Shown here piece after piece: positions 41,710 through 50,911 of a stretch of 64,000 bases of DNA. The notes under the pieces are model-generated. The model was not told the DNA's origin, ran no database searches, and saw nothing but the letters and a program-made list of their open reading frames with translations. Location: assembly GCF_001536285.1 (NCBI RefSeq), contig NZ_FAOZ01000006.1, positions 186,001 to 250,000 on the forward strand. The letters are read 5' to 3'. This stretch comes from Parafrankia irregularis (lineage in GTDB: Bacteria > Actinomycetota > Actinomycetes > Frankiales > Frankiaceae). Numbering within the stretch: the stretch's first letter is position 1; each line of letters opens with the position of its first letter. Position numbers and translations under genes: made by a program.

Positions 41710-41835
41710 CGCCCACCCGCGGTGAGCTCCGTCCCGCGGCGGGCGGGAACCCGCTCACCGACCGGTACCGTCGAAAGGCGGCACCGGGACGTGCCGCACG
41801 CAGGACCAACCACGAACCGAAGGCAGGCGACCGCA

Positions 41836-42699
41836 ATGACCGGGCGTCAGAAGATCGCATATCAGGGCGAGCCGGGGGCCAACTCCCATATCGCCTGCCG
41901 CGACGTCTACCCCGATTTCGAGGCGGTACCGTTCCAGACCTTCGAGGAGTGCTTCACCGCACTGGAGGACGGCACCGTCGGCCTGGCCATGATTCCGGTC
42001 GAGAACTCGACCGCGGGCCGGGTGGCGGACATTCATCACCTGCTCCCGAACTCGTCCGTGCACATCATCGGCGAGTACTTCCTGCCGATCCGGCACCAGC
42101 TCGTGGGCCTGCCACGCGCGACCATGGACGACCTCAAGACGGTGCACAGCCACCCGCAGGCGCTGGCCCAGTGCCGCAACGCCATCCGCGCGCTCGGGCT
42201 CACCGCCGTCCCGGCCGCGGACACCGCGGGCAGCGCGCGCGAGGTCGCCGAATGGGACGACGTGACGAAGGCTGCGGTCGCCTCCCGGCTGGCGGCCGAG
42301 GAGTACGGTCTGCGGGTACTGAAGGCCGACCTCGAGGACGAGGAGCACAACACCACCCGCTTCCTGATCCTCTCCAACGAGCGCCTGCGCGCCGCGGCCG
42401 GCGTCGGGCCGATCGTCACCACCTTCGTCTTCAAGGTCCGGAACATGCCGGCGGCGCTTTACAAGGCGATGGGCGGCTTCGCCACCAACGGCATCAACAT
42501 GACGAAACTGGAGAGCTGCATGGTGAGCGGCAACTTCGTGGCGACGCAGTTCCTCGCCGACATCGAGGGCAGCCCGGAGGATCCGGCCGTCGAACGGGCC
42601 TTCTCCGAGCTCGGCTTCTTCGCCGACTACCGGATCCTCGGGGTCTACCGGGCCAGCCGGTTCCGCGAGCGGTACGGCCCGGCGACCGAGCGCGCCTGA
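41836..42699 (+). CDS. pheA: Prephenate dehydratase with ACT domain
   Basis: 287 residues from the ATG at 41836. Converts prephenate to phenylpyruvate for phenylalanine synthesis. Seen: IAYQGEPGANSH, IPVENSTAGRVADIHHLL, HSHPQALAQCR, the catalytic NTTRFLIL (~174), then an ACT regulatory domain with NMPAALYKAMGGFATNGINMTKLESCMV (GALA- and ESRP-like motifs, with ESCM in place of ESRP). Phenylalanine should inhibit allosterically, but the altered ESRP motif may change this. Stand-alone, followed at 25 bases by phzF. Confidence 0.93.
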   Translation: MTGRQKIAYQGEPGANSHIACRDVYPDFEAVPFQTFEECFTALEDGTVGLAMIPVENSTAGRVADIHHLLPNSSVHIIGEYFLPIRHQLVGLPRATMDDLKTVHSHPQALAQCRNAIRALGLTAVPAADTAGSAREVAEWDDVTKAAVASRLAAEEYGLRVLKADLEDEEHNTTRFLILSNERLRAAAGVGPIVTTFVFKVRNMPAALYKAMGGFATNGINMTKLESCMVSGNFVATQFLADIEGSPEDPAVERAFSELGFFADYRILGVYRASRFRERYGPATERA

Positions 42700-42724
42700 G
42701 CGCCCCCGCCGACCCGGCCCCGCC

Positions 42725-43600
42725 ATGCGACACGCGTTCCAGCAGGTCGACGTCTTCACCGACCGGCCCTGCCTCGGCAATCCCCTCGCGGTGGTCCTCG
42801 ACGCGGAAGGCCTGACCGCCGCGCAGATGCAGCGGTTCGCGGCCTGGACGAACCTCTCCGAGACGACCTTCGTCGTGGCGCCGACCACACCGGCGGCCGA
42901 CTACCGGGTCCGGATCTTCACCCCGGCGAGCGAGGTGCCGTTCGCGGGCCATCCGACGCTGGGGACCGCCCACGCCTGGCTGGGCGCGGGCGGGGCACCC
43001 CGTGACGACGACCGGATCATCCAGGAATGCGACGCGGGCCTGATCACCGTGCGCCGGGAAGCGGTGCCGGGAGAAGCCGCGTCCGCGCAGGCGCCGTCGG
43101 GGCAGGCGCCGTCGGGGCTGGCCTTCGCGGCGCCGCCGCTGCTGCGCTACGAGCAGGCGGACGCCGAGCTGCTGGTTCACCTCGCCGAGGTCCTGCGGAT
43201 CGCGGCCACGGACATCGTCGCCGCCCAGTGGGTGGACAACGGCCCGGGCTGGGTGGCGGTGATGCTCGACTCCGCCGAGGCGGTGCTGGCGATCCAGCCC
43301 GGCACCGTCGACCTGAGCGTGGGTGTCATCGGCCCGCACCCGGAGGGCGGCCCGGCCGCCTTCGAGGTGCGGGCGTTCAGCCACCTGCTCACCACGGTCG
43401 AGGATCCGGTGACGGGCAGCCTGAACGCCTCGCTCGCCACCTGGCTGTTCGACACCGGTGTGGTCGATGGCCCGTACACCGCCCGGCAGGGCACCAGGCT
43501 CGGCCGGGAGGGGCAGGTCCGTCTCTCCCGCGACGAGGCCGGCACCATCTGGGTCGGCGGCGACGCCGTGACCTGCATCGTCGGCGAGGTCGACCTCTGA
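42725..43600 (+). CDS. PhzF-family isomerase/epimerase
   Basis: 291 residues. PhzF fold: FQQVDVFTDRPCLGNPLAVVLDA at the N-terminus, the catalytic Glu E46 in NLSETTFV, then RIFTPASEVPFAGHPTLGTAHAWL. PhzF isomerises a dihydro-anthranilate in phenazine biosynthesis, but most family members in unrelated operons are amino-acid racemases/isomerases of unknown substrate. No other phenazine gene is present, so phenazine synthesis is not implied. A short APSGQAPSG insert lies near residue 122. Adjacent to pheA, and seven bases before the DUF2277 gene region. Confidence 0.88.
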   Translation: MRHAFQQVDVFTDRPCLGNPLAVVLDAEGLTAAQMQRFAAWTNLSETTFVVAPTTPAADYRVRIFTPASEVPFAGHPTLGTAHAWLGAGGAPRDDDRIIQECDAGLITVRREAVPGEAASAQAPSGQAPSGLAFAAPPLLRYEQADAELLVHLAEVLRIAATDIVAAQWVDNGPGWVAVMLDSAEAVLAIQPGTVDLSVGVIGPHPEGGPAAFEVRAFSHLLTTVEDPVTGSLNASLATWLFDTGVVDGPYTARQGTRLGREGQVRLSRDEAGTIWVGGDAVTCIVGEVDL

Positions 43601-43615
43601 TCTACCGTGGTATGC

Positions 43616-43972
43616 ATGTGTCGCAACATCACGGAGCTGCGCGGGCTCGCCCCGCCCGCGAGCGACGAGGAGATCGAGGCCGCGGCCCTGCAGTTCGTCC
43701 GTAAGGTCAGCGGCCTGCGCCAGCCGCCGGCCGCCGCGGCCGAGGCGTTCGAGGCGGCTGTGGCCGAGGTCGCCGCGAGTGTGCACCGGCTGCTGGGCGA
43801 GCTGCCCGCGCGCCGAACGCCACCGGCTACCGTGCCGCCGCTGCGCCGGCCGGAGGTCCAGGCCCGGCTCGCCGCCACCGCCTCCTCCTCCACCGCCTCC
43901 ACTGCCACCGCCGCCTCTGCCACCGCCAAACGAGCACATGCAGGGCACACACCGGCAGCGCCCGGGTCATAG
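43616..43972 (+). CDS. DUF2277 family protein
   Basis: 118 residues from the ATG at 43616, chosen because the family begins MCRNI. The first ~80 residues match DUF2277: MCRNITELRGLAPPASDEEIEAAALQFVRKVSGLRQP...AFEAAVAEVAASVHRLLGELP. Function unknown. The C-terminal tail is Thr/Ser/Ala-rich low complexity and is not conserved. It lies directly after phzF; probably same transcript. Confidence 0.82.
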   Translation: MCRNITELRGLAPPASDEEIEAAALQFVRKVSGLRQPPAAAAEAFEAAVAEVAASVHRLLGELPARRTPPATVPPLRRPEVQARLAATASSSTASTATAASATAKRAHAGHTPAAPGS

Positions 43973-44046
43973 CTGGGCATACTGAGGTTCGTGCCTGGAG
44001 TTTTGACAGCTGTCGTTGGATCGCCCGCGGGGCGGCCGGTGGATCT

Positions 44047-46047
44047 GTGGTGGAGCCGGTGATCTCCCGTGTCGTCCTCGACGGTGCGCATCACTCCGCC
44101 CCGGCGCGTTCCGGCCCTCCGAAGGACACCCCACCCAAACCCGCTCCCCCGCCGATGCCGGGCTGGCGCCGGTTCCTTATCCCGCTCGGGCTCGTCGTCA
44201 CGGTGCTGCTGCTGTTCGGCCCGAGCCTGTTCGCCGGAGCGCCGGACGAGCTGGCCTACTCGGACTTCGTCGGCCGGGTCGACGCCGGCCAGGTCCGCTC
44301 CGTCACGATCGACGACCAGGGCGCCGTCGACGGCACGCTCACCGACGGCAAGGACTTCACCACCCGGATCCCGACCGCGCTCGACAGCACGGCGCTGACG
44401 AGCAAGCTCGCCGCCAAGAAGGTCGAGATCACCGCGACCCGGACGGGGACGTCCTTCCTGTCGGTGCTGCTGAGCTTCCTGCCGCTGCTCCTGCTGATCG
44501 GTTTCTTCGTGTGGTCCGGCCGGATGGCGCGCCGCCAGCTCGGCGGCGGCGCCGGCGGCCCGCTCGGGATGTTCAGCCGCTCCCGCGCGAAGGTCACCGA
44601 CGTGGTCCGTCCGGAGACCAGGTTCACCGACGTCGCCGGCTACGAGGGCGCGAAACAGGAGATCAGCGAGGTCGTCGACTTCCTGCGCAACCCCGACCAG
44701 TACCGCGAGGCCGGCGCGCACGGTCCGCGCGGCGTGCTGATGGTCGGCCCGCCGGGCACCGGCAAGACCCTGCTCGCCCGGGCCGTCGCCGGTGAGGCCG
44801 AGGTCCCGTTCCTGTCGATCGCCGGGTCCGGTTTCGTCGAGATGTTCGTCGGCGTCGGCGCGTCCCGGGTGCGGGACCTGTTCGCCGAGGCACGCCGGCG
44901 CGCGCCGTCGATCATCTTCATCGATGAGATCGACGCGATCGGCGGCCGTCGCGGAGGCAGCGCCTTCGGCGGCGCCAACGACGAACGCGAGCAGACCCTC
45001 AACCAGCTGCTGGCCGAGATGGACGGCTTCGAGGCGAGCAGCGGCGTGGTGATCCTCGCCGCGACGAACCGCCCCGAGACCCTCGACCGCGCGCTGCTGC
45101 GGCCCGGGCGCTTCGACCGCCAGGTCACCGTGCCGCTGCCGAACCAGGCCGAACGCGCCGAGATCCTTGCCGTGCACGCCCGCGGCAAGCACCTGACAGC
45201 GGACGTCGACCTCACCCGGGTGGCCCGCGGCACCCCCGGGTTCTCCGGAGCGGATCTGGCGAACCTGATCAACGAGGCGGCCATCAACGCCGTGCGGGCG
45301 GGCCGGTCCACCCTGAGCGCCGCCGATCTCGACGCCGCGCGCGACCGGATCCTGCTTGGCCGCCGCGACGCGTCCAACGCCCTGCTGCCGGACGAGAAGC
45401 GGTCGGTGGCGGTGCACGAGTCCGGCCACGCCCTGGTCGCGGCGCTCTGCGCCGACGCCGATCCGGTGGCGAAGGTGACCATCCTGCCCGCGGGCATGGC
45501 CCTGGGGGTGACCCAGCAGCTCCCCGAGGCCGAGCGGCACCTGTACAGCGAGAACTACCTCACCGACAGCCTCGCCGTGCGGCTCGCGGGCCGGGCCGCC
45601 GAGCTCGTCGTGTTCGGGCACGGGTCGACCGGCGCCTCGAACGACCTGGCCGGGGCGACGTCGCTGGCGACCCGCATGGTCCGCGAGTTCGGTCTCTCCG
45701 CGGAGGTCGGCCCGGTCGGGTACGCCTCGGACGGGCCCGGCTACCTCGGCACCGACGAGATCATCGGCCGCCCGTACTCGGAGCAGACCCAGCGGCTGAT
45801 CGACTCCGAGGTGGCGCGGCTGCTCCGGGAGGCGGAGGCACGTGCCATCGACCTGCTGCGTATGCACCGGGACGCCCTGAACGAGCTGACCGCCCGCCTG
45901 CTCGAGGAGGAGACGGTCGACGGAACGGTCGTGGACGAGATCGCCGCCGCCTCGGTGGCGAAGTTCGCCCACGCCCCGGGTGGCACCGGGCCGAACGGTG
46001 AGGGGCCGCAGGGGGGAATACCGCCCCAGATCACCCTGGAGACCTGA
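44047..46047 (+). CDS. ftsH: ATP-dependent zinc metalloprotease FtsH
   Basis: 666 residues from a GTG. A Pro-rich cytoplasmic N-terminus, transmembrane helix 1 (~43-65), extracytoplasmic ~70 residues, helix 2 (~138-156), AAA+ domain with Walker A GPPGTGKT (~234), Walker B IIFIDEID, second region of homology with RPGRFDRQ, then the zinc protease motif HESGH (~457) and downstream SNDLAGAT with the third ligand. Hexameric membrane protease that removes misfolded membrane proteins and short-lived regulators. Its neighbours here (DUF2277, FAD enzyme) are not the usual tilS-hpt-folE context, so it may be a second, accessory FtsH. Confidence 0.95.
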   Translation: MVEPVISRVVLDGAHHSAPARSGPPKDTPPKPAPPPMPGWRRFLIPLGLVVTVLLLFGPSLFAGAPDELAYSDFVGRVDAGQVRSVTIDDQGAVDGTLTDGKDFTTRIPTALDSTALTSKLAAKKVEITATRTGTSFLSVLLSFLPLLLLIGFFVWSGRMARRQLGGGAGGPLGMFSRSRAKVTDVVRPETRFTDVAGYEGAKQEISEVVDFLRNPDQYREAGAHGPRGVLMVGPPGTGKTLLARAVAGEAEVPFLSIAGSGFVEMFVGVGASRVRDLFAEARRRAPSIIFIDEIDAIGGRRGGSAFGGANDEREQTLNQLLAEMDGFEASSGVVILAATNRPETLDRALLRPGRFDRQVTVPLPNQAERAEILAVHARGKHLTADVDLTRVARGTPGFSGADLANLINEAAINAVRAGRSTLSAADLDAARDRILLGRRDASNALLPDEKRSVAVHESGHALVAALCADADPVAKVTILPAGMALGVTQQLPEAERHLYSENYLTDSLAVRLAGRAAELVVFGHGSTGASNDLAGATSLATRMVREFGLSAEVGPVGYASDGPGYLGTDEIIGRPYSEQTQRLIDSEVARLLREAEARAIDLLRMHRDALNELTARLLEEETVDGTVVDEIAAASVAKFAHAPGGTGPNGEGPQGGIPPQITLET

Positions 46048-46106
46048 GCCCAGGTCGATCCGGCGGCCGGACGGGGTAGGCATGCTGGCATGACGCCGGA
46101 GCTGCC

Positions 46107-47345
46107 ATGACGCCGGAACCGGTCGGCCACACGTTCGAGGTCTGTGTGGTCGGCGGCGGGCCGGCCGGGATCATGCTCGGCCTGCTGCTCGCCCGGCACG
46201 GCCTGCGCACCTGCGTGCTGGAGAAGCACGAGGACTTCCTGCGGGACTTCCGCGGGGACACGGTGCACCCGTCGACGCTGACGCTGCTCGACCGGATCGG
46301 GCTCGGCGGGCCCACCCGGGCGCTGCCCGGCCGTCGGGTGACCAGCCTCAGCTTCACCTTCGCCGACGGAACATTCCAGGTCGCCGACTTCTCCCGGCTG
46401 CGGACGGATCACCCATACCTGTACTTCGTCCCGCAGTGGGACCTGCTGGAGATGCTCGCCCGCACCGGCGCCGAGATTCCCACCTTCACCCTCCTGCGCC
46501 GCCGGAACGTGACGGGCCTGCTCCGGGACGGCGGCGGGCAGGTCGTCGGGGTCACCGCAGACGGCCCCGACGGACCGGAGACGGTGCGGGCACGGCTCAC
46601 CGTGGGCGCCGACGGCCGGGGATCGGTCGTACGAACCCATCTCGGCCTGCCGATGCGCCAGTTCGGCGCGCCGATGGACGTGCTCTGGTTCCGGCTCCCC
46701 CGGTGCCCCGAGGACGGTGCGGGGCTGGGCGGCCTCGCCGGGTCTGGCCGCCTGCTGGTGCGGATCGACCGGGGCGAGTACTGGCAGGTCGCCTACCTGA
46801 TCCGCAAGGGCGGCTATGACGCGGTCCGCGCCGAGGGGATCGACGCGCTGCGCCGCGGCGTCGCGGCGGTCGCCCCCGACTTCGCCGACCGCGTCGGCGG
46901 CATCGGGAGCTGGGACGACGTCCACCTGCTCACCGTGCGGATCGACCGGGCCCGGCGCTGGTACGCACCTGGCGCTCTCATCATCGGGGACGCGGCCCAT
47001 CCGATGTCACCGATCGGCGGGGTCGGGATCAATCTCGCCGTACAGGACGCGGTCGCCGCGGCCCGTCTGCTCGCCGGGCCACTGATCGCCGGCCGCGAGC
47101 CGGCCCGCGCGCCGACGCCACGGCAGCTCGCCGCGGTGCAGCGCCGGCGCCTCCCCCCGACCGTGCTCACCCAGCTGCTGCAGCGGGCCGCCCAGCGCGC
47201 GTTTCTCGGCCCAACCCTGGACGGACCGGCCGACGGGTCGCCGCCCACAGCCCCCGCACTGCTCCGGCGCATCGCCCGAACCCCGGCGGCCCAGGGCGCG
47301 TTCGCCCACATCGTCGGCATCGGCTTCCGCCCCGAGCTCCCCTGA
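46107..47345 (+). CDS. FAD-dependent aromatic monooxygenase (PHBH/UbiH type)
   Basis: 412 residues. FAD motifs: VVGGGPAGIMLGLLLARHG (GxGxxG), the DG motif in TVGADGRGSVV, and GDAAHPMSPIGGVGINLAVQDA (GD motif). Class A flavoprotein hydroxylase group that acts on phenols and quinols with NAD(P)H and O2. A short duplicated ATGACGCCGGA upstream at 46090 gives two tandem start-like sites; the second (46107) precedes the FAD motif. Next to MarR at 47663, convergent. Substrate unknown; could belong to quinone modification. Confidence 0.9.
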   Translation: MTPEPVGHTFEVCVVGGGPAGIMLGLLLARHGLRTCVLEKHEDFLRDFRGDTVHPSTLTLLDRIGLGGPTRALPGRRVTSLSFTFADGTFQVADFSRLRTDHPYLYFVPQWDLLEMLARTGAEIPTFTLLRRRNVTGLLRDGGGQVVGVTADGPDGPETVRARLTVGADGRGSVVRTHLGLPMRQFGAPMDVLWFRLPRCPEDGAGLGGLAGSGRLLVRIDRGEYWQVAYLIRKGGYDAVRAEGIDALRRGVAAVAPDFADRVGGIGSWDDVHLLTVRIDRARRWYAPGALIIGDAAHPMSPIGGVGINLAVQDAVAAARLLAGPLIAGREPARAPTPRQLAAVQRRRLPPTVLTQLLQRAAQRAFLGPTLDGPADGSPPTAPALLRRIARTPAAQGAFAHIVGIGFRPELP

Positions 47346-47477
47346 CCAGGCGCGACTGCTCCGGGGACTTCGCCGGTGGTCCAGTGCGGGTCGGGAACCG
47401 TCTCGTGCTCGTGGCCACGGAACCGGACGCACAAGTGAGATCGGACAGGCAACGACGTGAAGCGTCGATGATCGACA

Positions 47478-47600
47478 CCCCGGTAGCCCGGTAGCCCGGT
47501 TTGTCGAGTCACAAGGGTGAACGATTTTGGTCGTTCCGACGACCAAAATCCTTCTTTCTTGCGAGTCGCCAGGCGACTATTCGCCCCTTTTGCCCCGCTT
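47478..47600 (+). repeat. Dispersed palindromic repeat, copy C
   Basis: CCCGGTAG direct repeats, then inner 12-bp perfect stem GATTTTGGTCGT (47523-47534) / ACGACCAAAATC (47539-47550) with TCCG loop, the CTTCTTTCTTG run and tail CCAGGCGAC...CCCCTTTTGCCCC. Best preserved stem of the four copies. Lies between the stop of the FAD monooxygenase and the stop of a MarR gene. Confidence 0.93.
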
Positions 47601-47662
47601 CGGGCCACGCCCGTTGCCACAGCCCGGCCGCGGGCCAAGGGAACCCCCAGCGGACGGCGACG

Positions 47663-48301
47663 TCAGGACACCGGTGGCCGGTTCGCCGTCGCGGCGGCGA
47701 GCCGGGCCAGAACGGCGGCGGAGATGGCGTCCAGCGCGTCGACCTGGGCCTCGGTCAGGGCGTCGAACACATTCTCCCGGACGAACGTGACGTGCGCGGG
47801 CGCCGCCCGCTCGATCACGGCTCGGCCCTGCGGGGTCAGGACGACCAGCGCGCCGCGGCCGTCCTCGGCACATTCCTCCCGGACCACCAGGCCACGGCGC
47901 TGCATCCGCGCGACGTGGTGGGACAGCCGGCTCTGCTCCCACGACAGCGCGTGGGCGAGCCGGCTCACCCTCAGCCGCCCCTGCGGCGCCTCGGTGAGGT
48001 GCACGAGGACGTCGTAGTCGGCCAGGGAGATGCCGGCGTCGGCGGTGAGCTCGCGATTCATCCGCGCGGCGAGCTCACCGGCCATGAGCAGGTAGCGACG
48101 CCAGGCCCGCTGCTCGTGTTCGGCGAGCCAGCGCACCTCACCCTCAGCGCCCGCCGGACCCTCAGCGCTCGCCGGACCCGCAGCGCGCGCGGCGCCGGTC
48201 GCACTCGCGGCGCCCGCCGGATCCGCAGCGCCCGCGGTGCCGGTCGCACTCGCGGCGCCGGTCGCGGGCTGGAATACCTCGTCCACACCTCTAGTTGACA
48301 C
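47663..48301 (-). CDS. MarR-family transcriptional regulator
   Basis: 212 residues if it starts at the GTG at 48301; a shorter start downstream is possible, because the first ~52 residues are Ala/Gly/Thr low complexity and the GTG lies inside the operator. Winged HTH: GISLADYDVLVHLTEAPQGRLRVSRLAHALSWEQSRLSHHVARMQRRGLVVREECAEDGRG. Divergent from the pirin gene, with a repeated TGACACGTCATG between them, so it probably represses pirin and itself. MarR control of pirin is common in actinobacteria. Copy C of the dispersed repeat follows the stop. Confidence 0.88.
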   Translation of the reverse strand: MSTRGVDEVFQPATGAASATGTAGAADPAGAASATGAARAAGPASAEGPAGAEGEVRWLAEHEQRAWRRYLLMAGELAARMNRELTADAGISLADYDVLVHLTEAPQGRLRVSRLAHALSWEQSRLSHHVARMQRRGLVVREECAEDGRGALVVLTPQGRAVIERAAPAHVTFVRENVFDALTEAQVDALDAISAAVLARLAAATANRPPVS

Positions 48302-48327
48302 GTCATGTAGCTTAATGACACGTCATG
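48296..48327. promoter_or_regulatory. Candidate MarR operator, two identical 12-bp sites
   Basis: TGACACGTCATG at 48296-48307 and again at 48316-48327, 20 bp apart; each contains the palindrome TGAC-AC-GTCA. They lie between divergent MarR and pirin genes and AT-rich DNA surrounds them. Confidence 0.65.
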
Positions 48328-48346
48328 AAGATGGAAAGGGGTCACC

Positions 48347-49120
48347 ATGGCCAGTGCGACACTGAGGCCTCAGGTCGACATCCGCCGCGCGGACGACCGC
48401 GCGAAGACGAGGATCGCCTGGCTCGACTCGAAGCACTCCTTCTCGTTCGGCCAGCACTACGACCCGACCAACACCCACCACGGGCTGCTGCTCGTCAGCA
48501 ACGACGACACCGTGCGGGCGGGGACGGGTTTCGAGACCCATCCGCACACGGACATGGAGATCGTCACCTGGGTGCTGCAGGGGTCGCTCGTCCACCAGGA
48601 CTCGACGGGCAACAAGGGTGTGATCTACCCGGGTCTCGCCCAGCGGATGAGTGCCGGCCGGGGCATCCTGCACTCGGAGAAGAACGACGCCTGGCGGCTG
48701 ACGAGTGACACCGAGCCCCACGACGACCCGGTCCACTTCATCCAGATGTGGGTCGTTCCGGACGAGCGCGGCATCGACCCCGGCTACGAGCAGCTGGAGA
48801 TCGACAACGAGCTGCTCCGGGGCGGCCTCGTGACCGTCGCCTCCGGGATGGACCGACACGACGGCGCGTCGGCGATCCGCATCAAGAACCGGTACGCGGC
48901 GCTGCACGTCGCGCGGCTCGCGCCGGGGCAGAGCGTGGAGCTGCCCGATGCCCCTTACCTGCACCTCTTCGTCGCACGCGGCGAGGTCAACCTGGAAGGG
49001 GCCGGCCGGCTGCACGAGGGCGACGCGGTGAGGTTCACCGCCGTCGGCGGCCAGCAGGTGACCGGTGTCGAGCCCGCCGAGGTCCTGGTCTGGGAGATGC
49101 ACGCCGGCCTGTCCGCCTGA
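48347..49120 (+). CDS. Pirin family protein (cupin, possible quercetinase)
   Basis: 257 residues; AAAGGGG precedes the ATG. N-terminal cupin: FGQHYDPTNTHHG, FETHPHTDMEI with metal ligands H65 and H67, and GILHSEKN with H109 and E111, a complete Fe site. The C-terminal cupin has weaker conservation. Pirins of bacteria act as quercetin 2,3-dioxygenases or as regulators of central metabolism. The divergent MarR gene and its operator suggest induction by a phenolic or electrophilic compound. Confidence 0.92.
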   Translation: MASATLRPQVDIRRADDRAKTRIAWLDSKHSFSFGQHYDPTNTHHGLLLVSNDDTVRAGTGFETHPHTDMEIVTWVLQGSLVHQDSTGNKGVIYPGLAQRMSAGRGILHSEKNDAWRLTSDTEPHDDPVHFIQMWVVPDERGIDPGYEQLEIDNELLRGGLVTVASGMDRHDGASAIRIKNRYAALHVARLAPGQSVELPDAPYLHLFVARGEVNLEGAGRLHEGDAVRFTAVGGQQVTGVEPAEVLVWEMHAGLSA

Positions 49121-49387
49121 CCCACCCGGGCGCCCGGCGGCCCACCAACGGCCGCCGGGCCGCTCGGCGCGGGCCCGCTGCTGGCGCCGCGGGCCAGGTG
49201 GCCTCCCTTCCGACCCCTGATTCGGGTGGGATGCCGTCGGCGTGGAGCGTTGCCGCGCCGTGGCCTCGGGACGGAGACTGCCGACCCAGCCCCGAGGCTC
49301 CGCAGACGCGCGGTGCCGTCCGACCAGCCGCCCCTGACCCTCCGGTGGCCCGCCGACCCCGATCGGCGAGCGCCGAAAGGACTCCTT

Positions 49388-50434
49388 GTGCGGGCAGCGC
49401 TGACCGCGGCGACACTGGCCTCGACGATCATCGCGGTGCTCATCGCGCCGGCCACCGCTGCCACGGCCGCGAGCGGCTCCCCGCCCCCCGCACCGAACGG
49501 GACGCTCGTCGTCGCGCTCGGCACCGAGGACCTGATCGGCCCCATCGAGGTCCACGTCGACCTGGACCCGGAGCCGGGCCAGAACCAGCCAGACCTCTTC
49601 GGCTCCGCGGAACCGGATGACGACCAGGGCGCCGAACCTGCGCCACGGCCCGGACCGACCGCCGGGCACCGCCACACCGCGCACCCCGGGAACACGCCGG
49701 CGGGCAAGCCCAGCCAGCCGGCCGGTGGCCCCGCGGGTCGCGGCGATGAAAACGGCCCGGCAGCCACCCGGGGCGACAGCGCGCCGACCACCGCGACCGG
49801 AGCAGCAGCCGCGGTCGGCGCGGTCGGCACGGGCCCTCCGGCTGGCGCAGTCCAACCGGCCGGCGCAGTCCAACCGGCCGGCGCAGCTCAGCCAGCCGGC
49901 GGGGCGGCACGTGGCGTGCCTGGCTCCGGCACCGCACGATCCGAGACGACCGACGCGGGCCTGCCATCGGCCTCACCACCGGTGACGACACCGCCCGAAG
50001 CCCCGGACGACCCCGCCGGTGACCGCTCCGGGCCCTCCGGATCACGTCAGGGCAACGCGGTCAGCTGGCCCGGTCCGCGTCCGAGCGTCGTATCGGCACC
50101 CGCTTCGGCGAGGCCGGGGCAGCTGACCGCGGCCCGCGCCCACGATCGCGGATCGCCCACGAGCGGCGGGGCGGCGCGGTCCACGGCCGAGCGGGCCCTT
50201 CTCGCCGGAACGGCCACCCTCGGGGTGGTGCTCGCCGCCGCGGGACTGGCCGCCGCCCCACTCGCCCGCAGGCTGAGCCGACGGACACCCCACCGACGTT
50301 CCCGGCACGCCCCGCACACCACGCACACCCCGTACGCCGCCGCACGCAGGCCCGGGCACCTTCACCGGTCGCCCCCCGACGAGGTCCCTCCGGACCCGTT
50401 TCCCACCCTCGACGACATTCCCGCCCAGCGCTAG
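49388..50434 (+). CDS. Secreted or membrane-anchored Pro/Ala-rich protein
   Basis: 348 residues from a GTG at 49388 (AAAGGA upstream). Signal peptide AALTAATLASTIIAVLIAPATAATA; a short conserved-looking segment NGTLVVALGTEDLIGPIEVHVDLDPEPG follows; then ~200 residues of low-complexity Pro/Ala/Gly/Thr with a GAVQPAGAVQPAGAAQPAG repeat. A C-terminal transmembrane helix LAGTATLGVVLAAAGLAAAPLA has a basic His/Arg tail, as in wall-spanning proteins. No enzyme motif. It could be an envelope structural protein. Confidence 0.7.
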   Translation: MRAALTAATLASTIIAVLIAPATAATAASGSPPPAPNGTLVVALGTEDLIGPIEVHVDLDPEPGQNQPDLFGSAEPDDDQGAEPAPRPGPTAGHRHTAHPGNTPAGKPSQPAGGPAGRGDENGPAATRGDSAPTTATGAAAAVGAVGTGPPAGAVQPAGAVQPAGAAQPAGGAARGVPGSGTARSETTDAGLPSASPPVTTPPEAPDDPAGDRSGPSGSRQGNAVSWPGPRPSVVSAPASARPGQLTAARAHDRGSPTSGGAARSTAERALLAGTATLGVVLAAAGLAAAPLARRLSRRTPHRRSRHAPHTTHTPYAAARRPGHLHRSPPDEVPPDPFPTLDDIPAQR

Positions 50435-50580
50435 AGCCCAGCGCTCTGCCAACCCGTTCAGCAAATCCGGAGCTCGGGCTGTGGCTGCTGCCGGGCAGGA
50501 GTCGAGCCCTCCCGATGTGAACTGCTGGCGCCGCGCGACGGTGCAACCAGGCCCGAAGGCGGCTCGGCTCGTCTGGGCTG

Positions 50581-50865
50581 TCAGCTCTGGACGAGGTCGG
50601 CGTATTCGGGGTGGCGGTCGATGAACGCCCTGATGAACGGGCACTGCGGAACGACCGCGAGCCCCTCGGCCCGTACCGCGTCCAGCGCCGCGGCGGCGAG
50701 GGTCGACCCCACACCGGTGCCCTTGAACGCCGGGTCCACCACGGTGTGCACGAACGTCACCGCCGACTTCGTCCGGGTGTAGGTGGCGAAGCCGGCGACC
50801 TCACCGGTCTCGGTCCGGGCTTCGAAACGGCTGGCTGGGGCGTTGTCGACAACGGTGACGTCCAT
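50581..50865 (-). CDS. Small GNAT-family N-acetyltransferase (YidJ/COG2388-like)
   Basis: 94 residues, the length of the COG2388 group. Seen: ETGEVAGFATY, VTFVHTVVDPAFKGTGVGSTLAAAALDAVRAEGLAVVPQCPFIRAFIDRHPEYADLV, which includes the acetyl-CoA loop (KGTGVG) and the conserved Cys-Pro-Phe. The substrate of this family is not established. Transcribed with the nitroreductase gene direction, about 46 bases after it. Confidence 0.88.
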   Translation of the reverse strand: MDVTVVDNAPASRFEARTETGEVAGFATYTRTKSAVTFVHTVVDPAFKGTGVGSTLAAAALDAVRAEGLAVVPQCPFIRAFIDRHPEYADLVQS

Positions 50866-50911
50866 AGCGCCATCCTGGCCGGTGGCGGCACCCAGGGCTA
50901 TCGGGCCCCGT

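Noticed and set aside
42725..43600. Phenazine biosynthesis
   Set aside because: Only a PhzF-like protein is present; no phzA-E or phzG relatives. PhzF homologues are common without phenazine.
49388..50434. The repetitive Pro/Ala protein as a possible adhesin or antigen
   Set aside because: Low-complexity composition alone is not evidence; only export and anchoring are visible.
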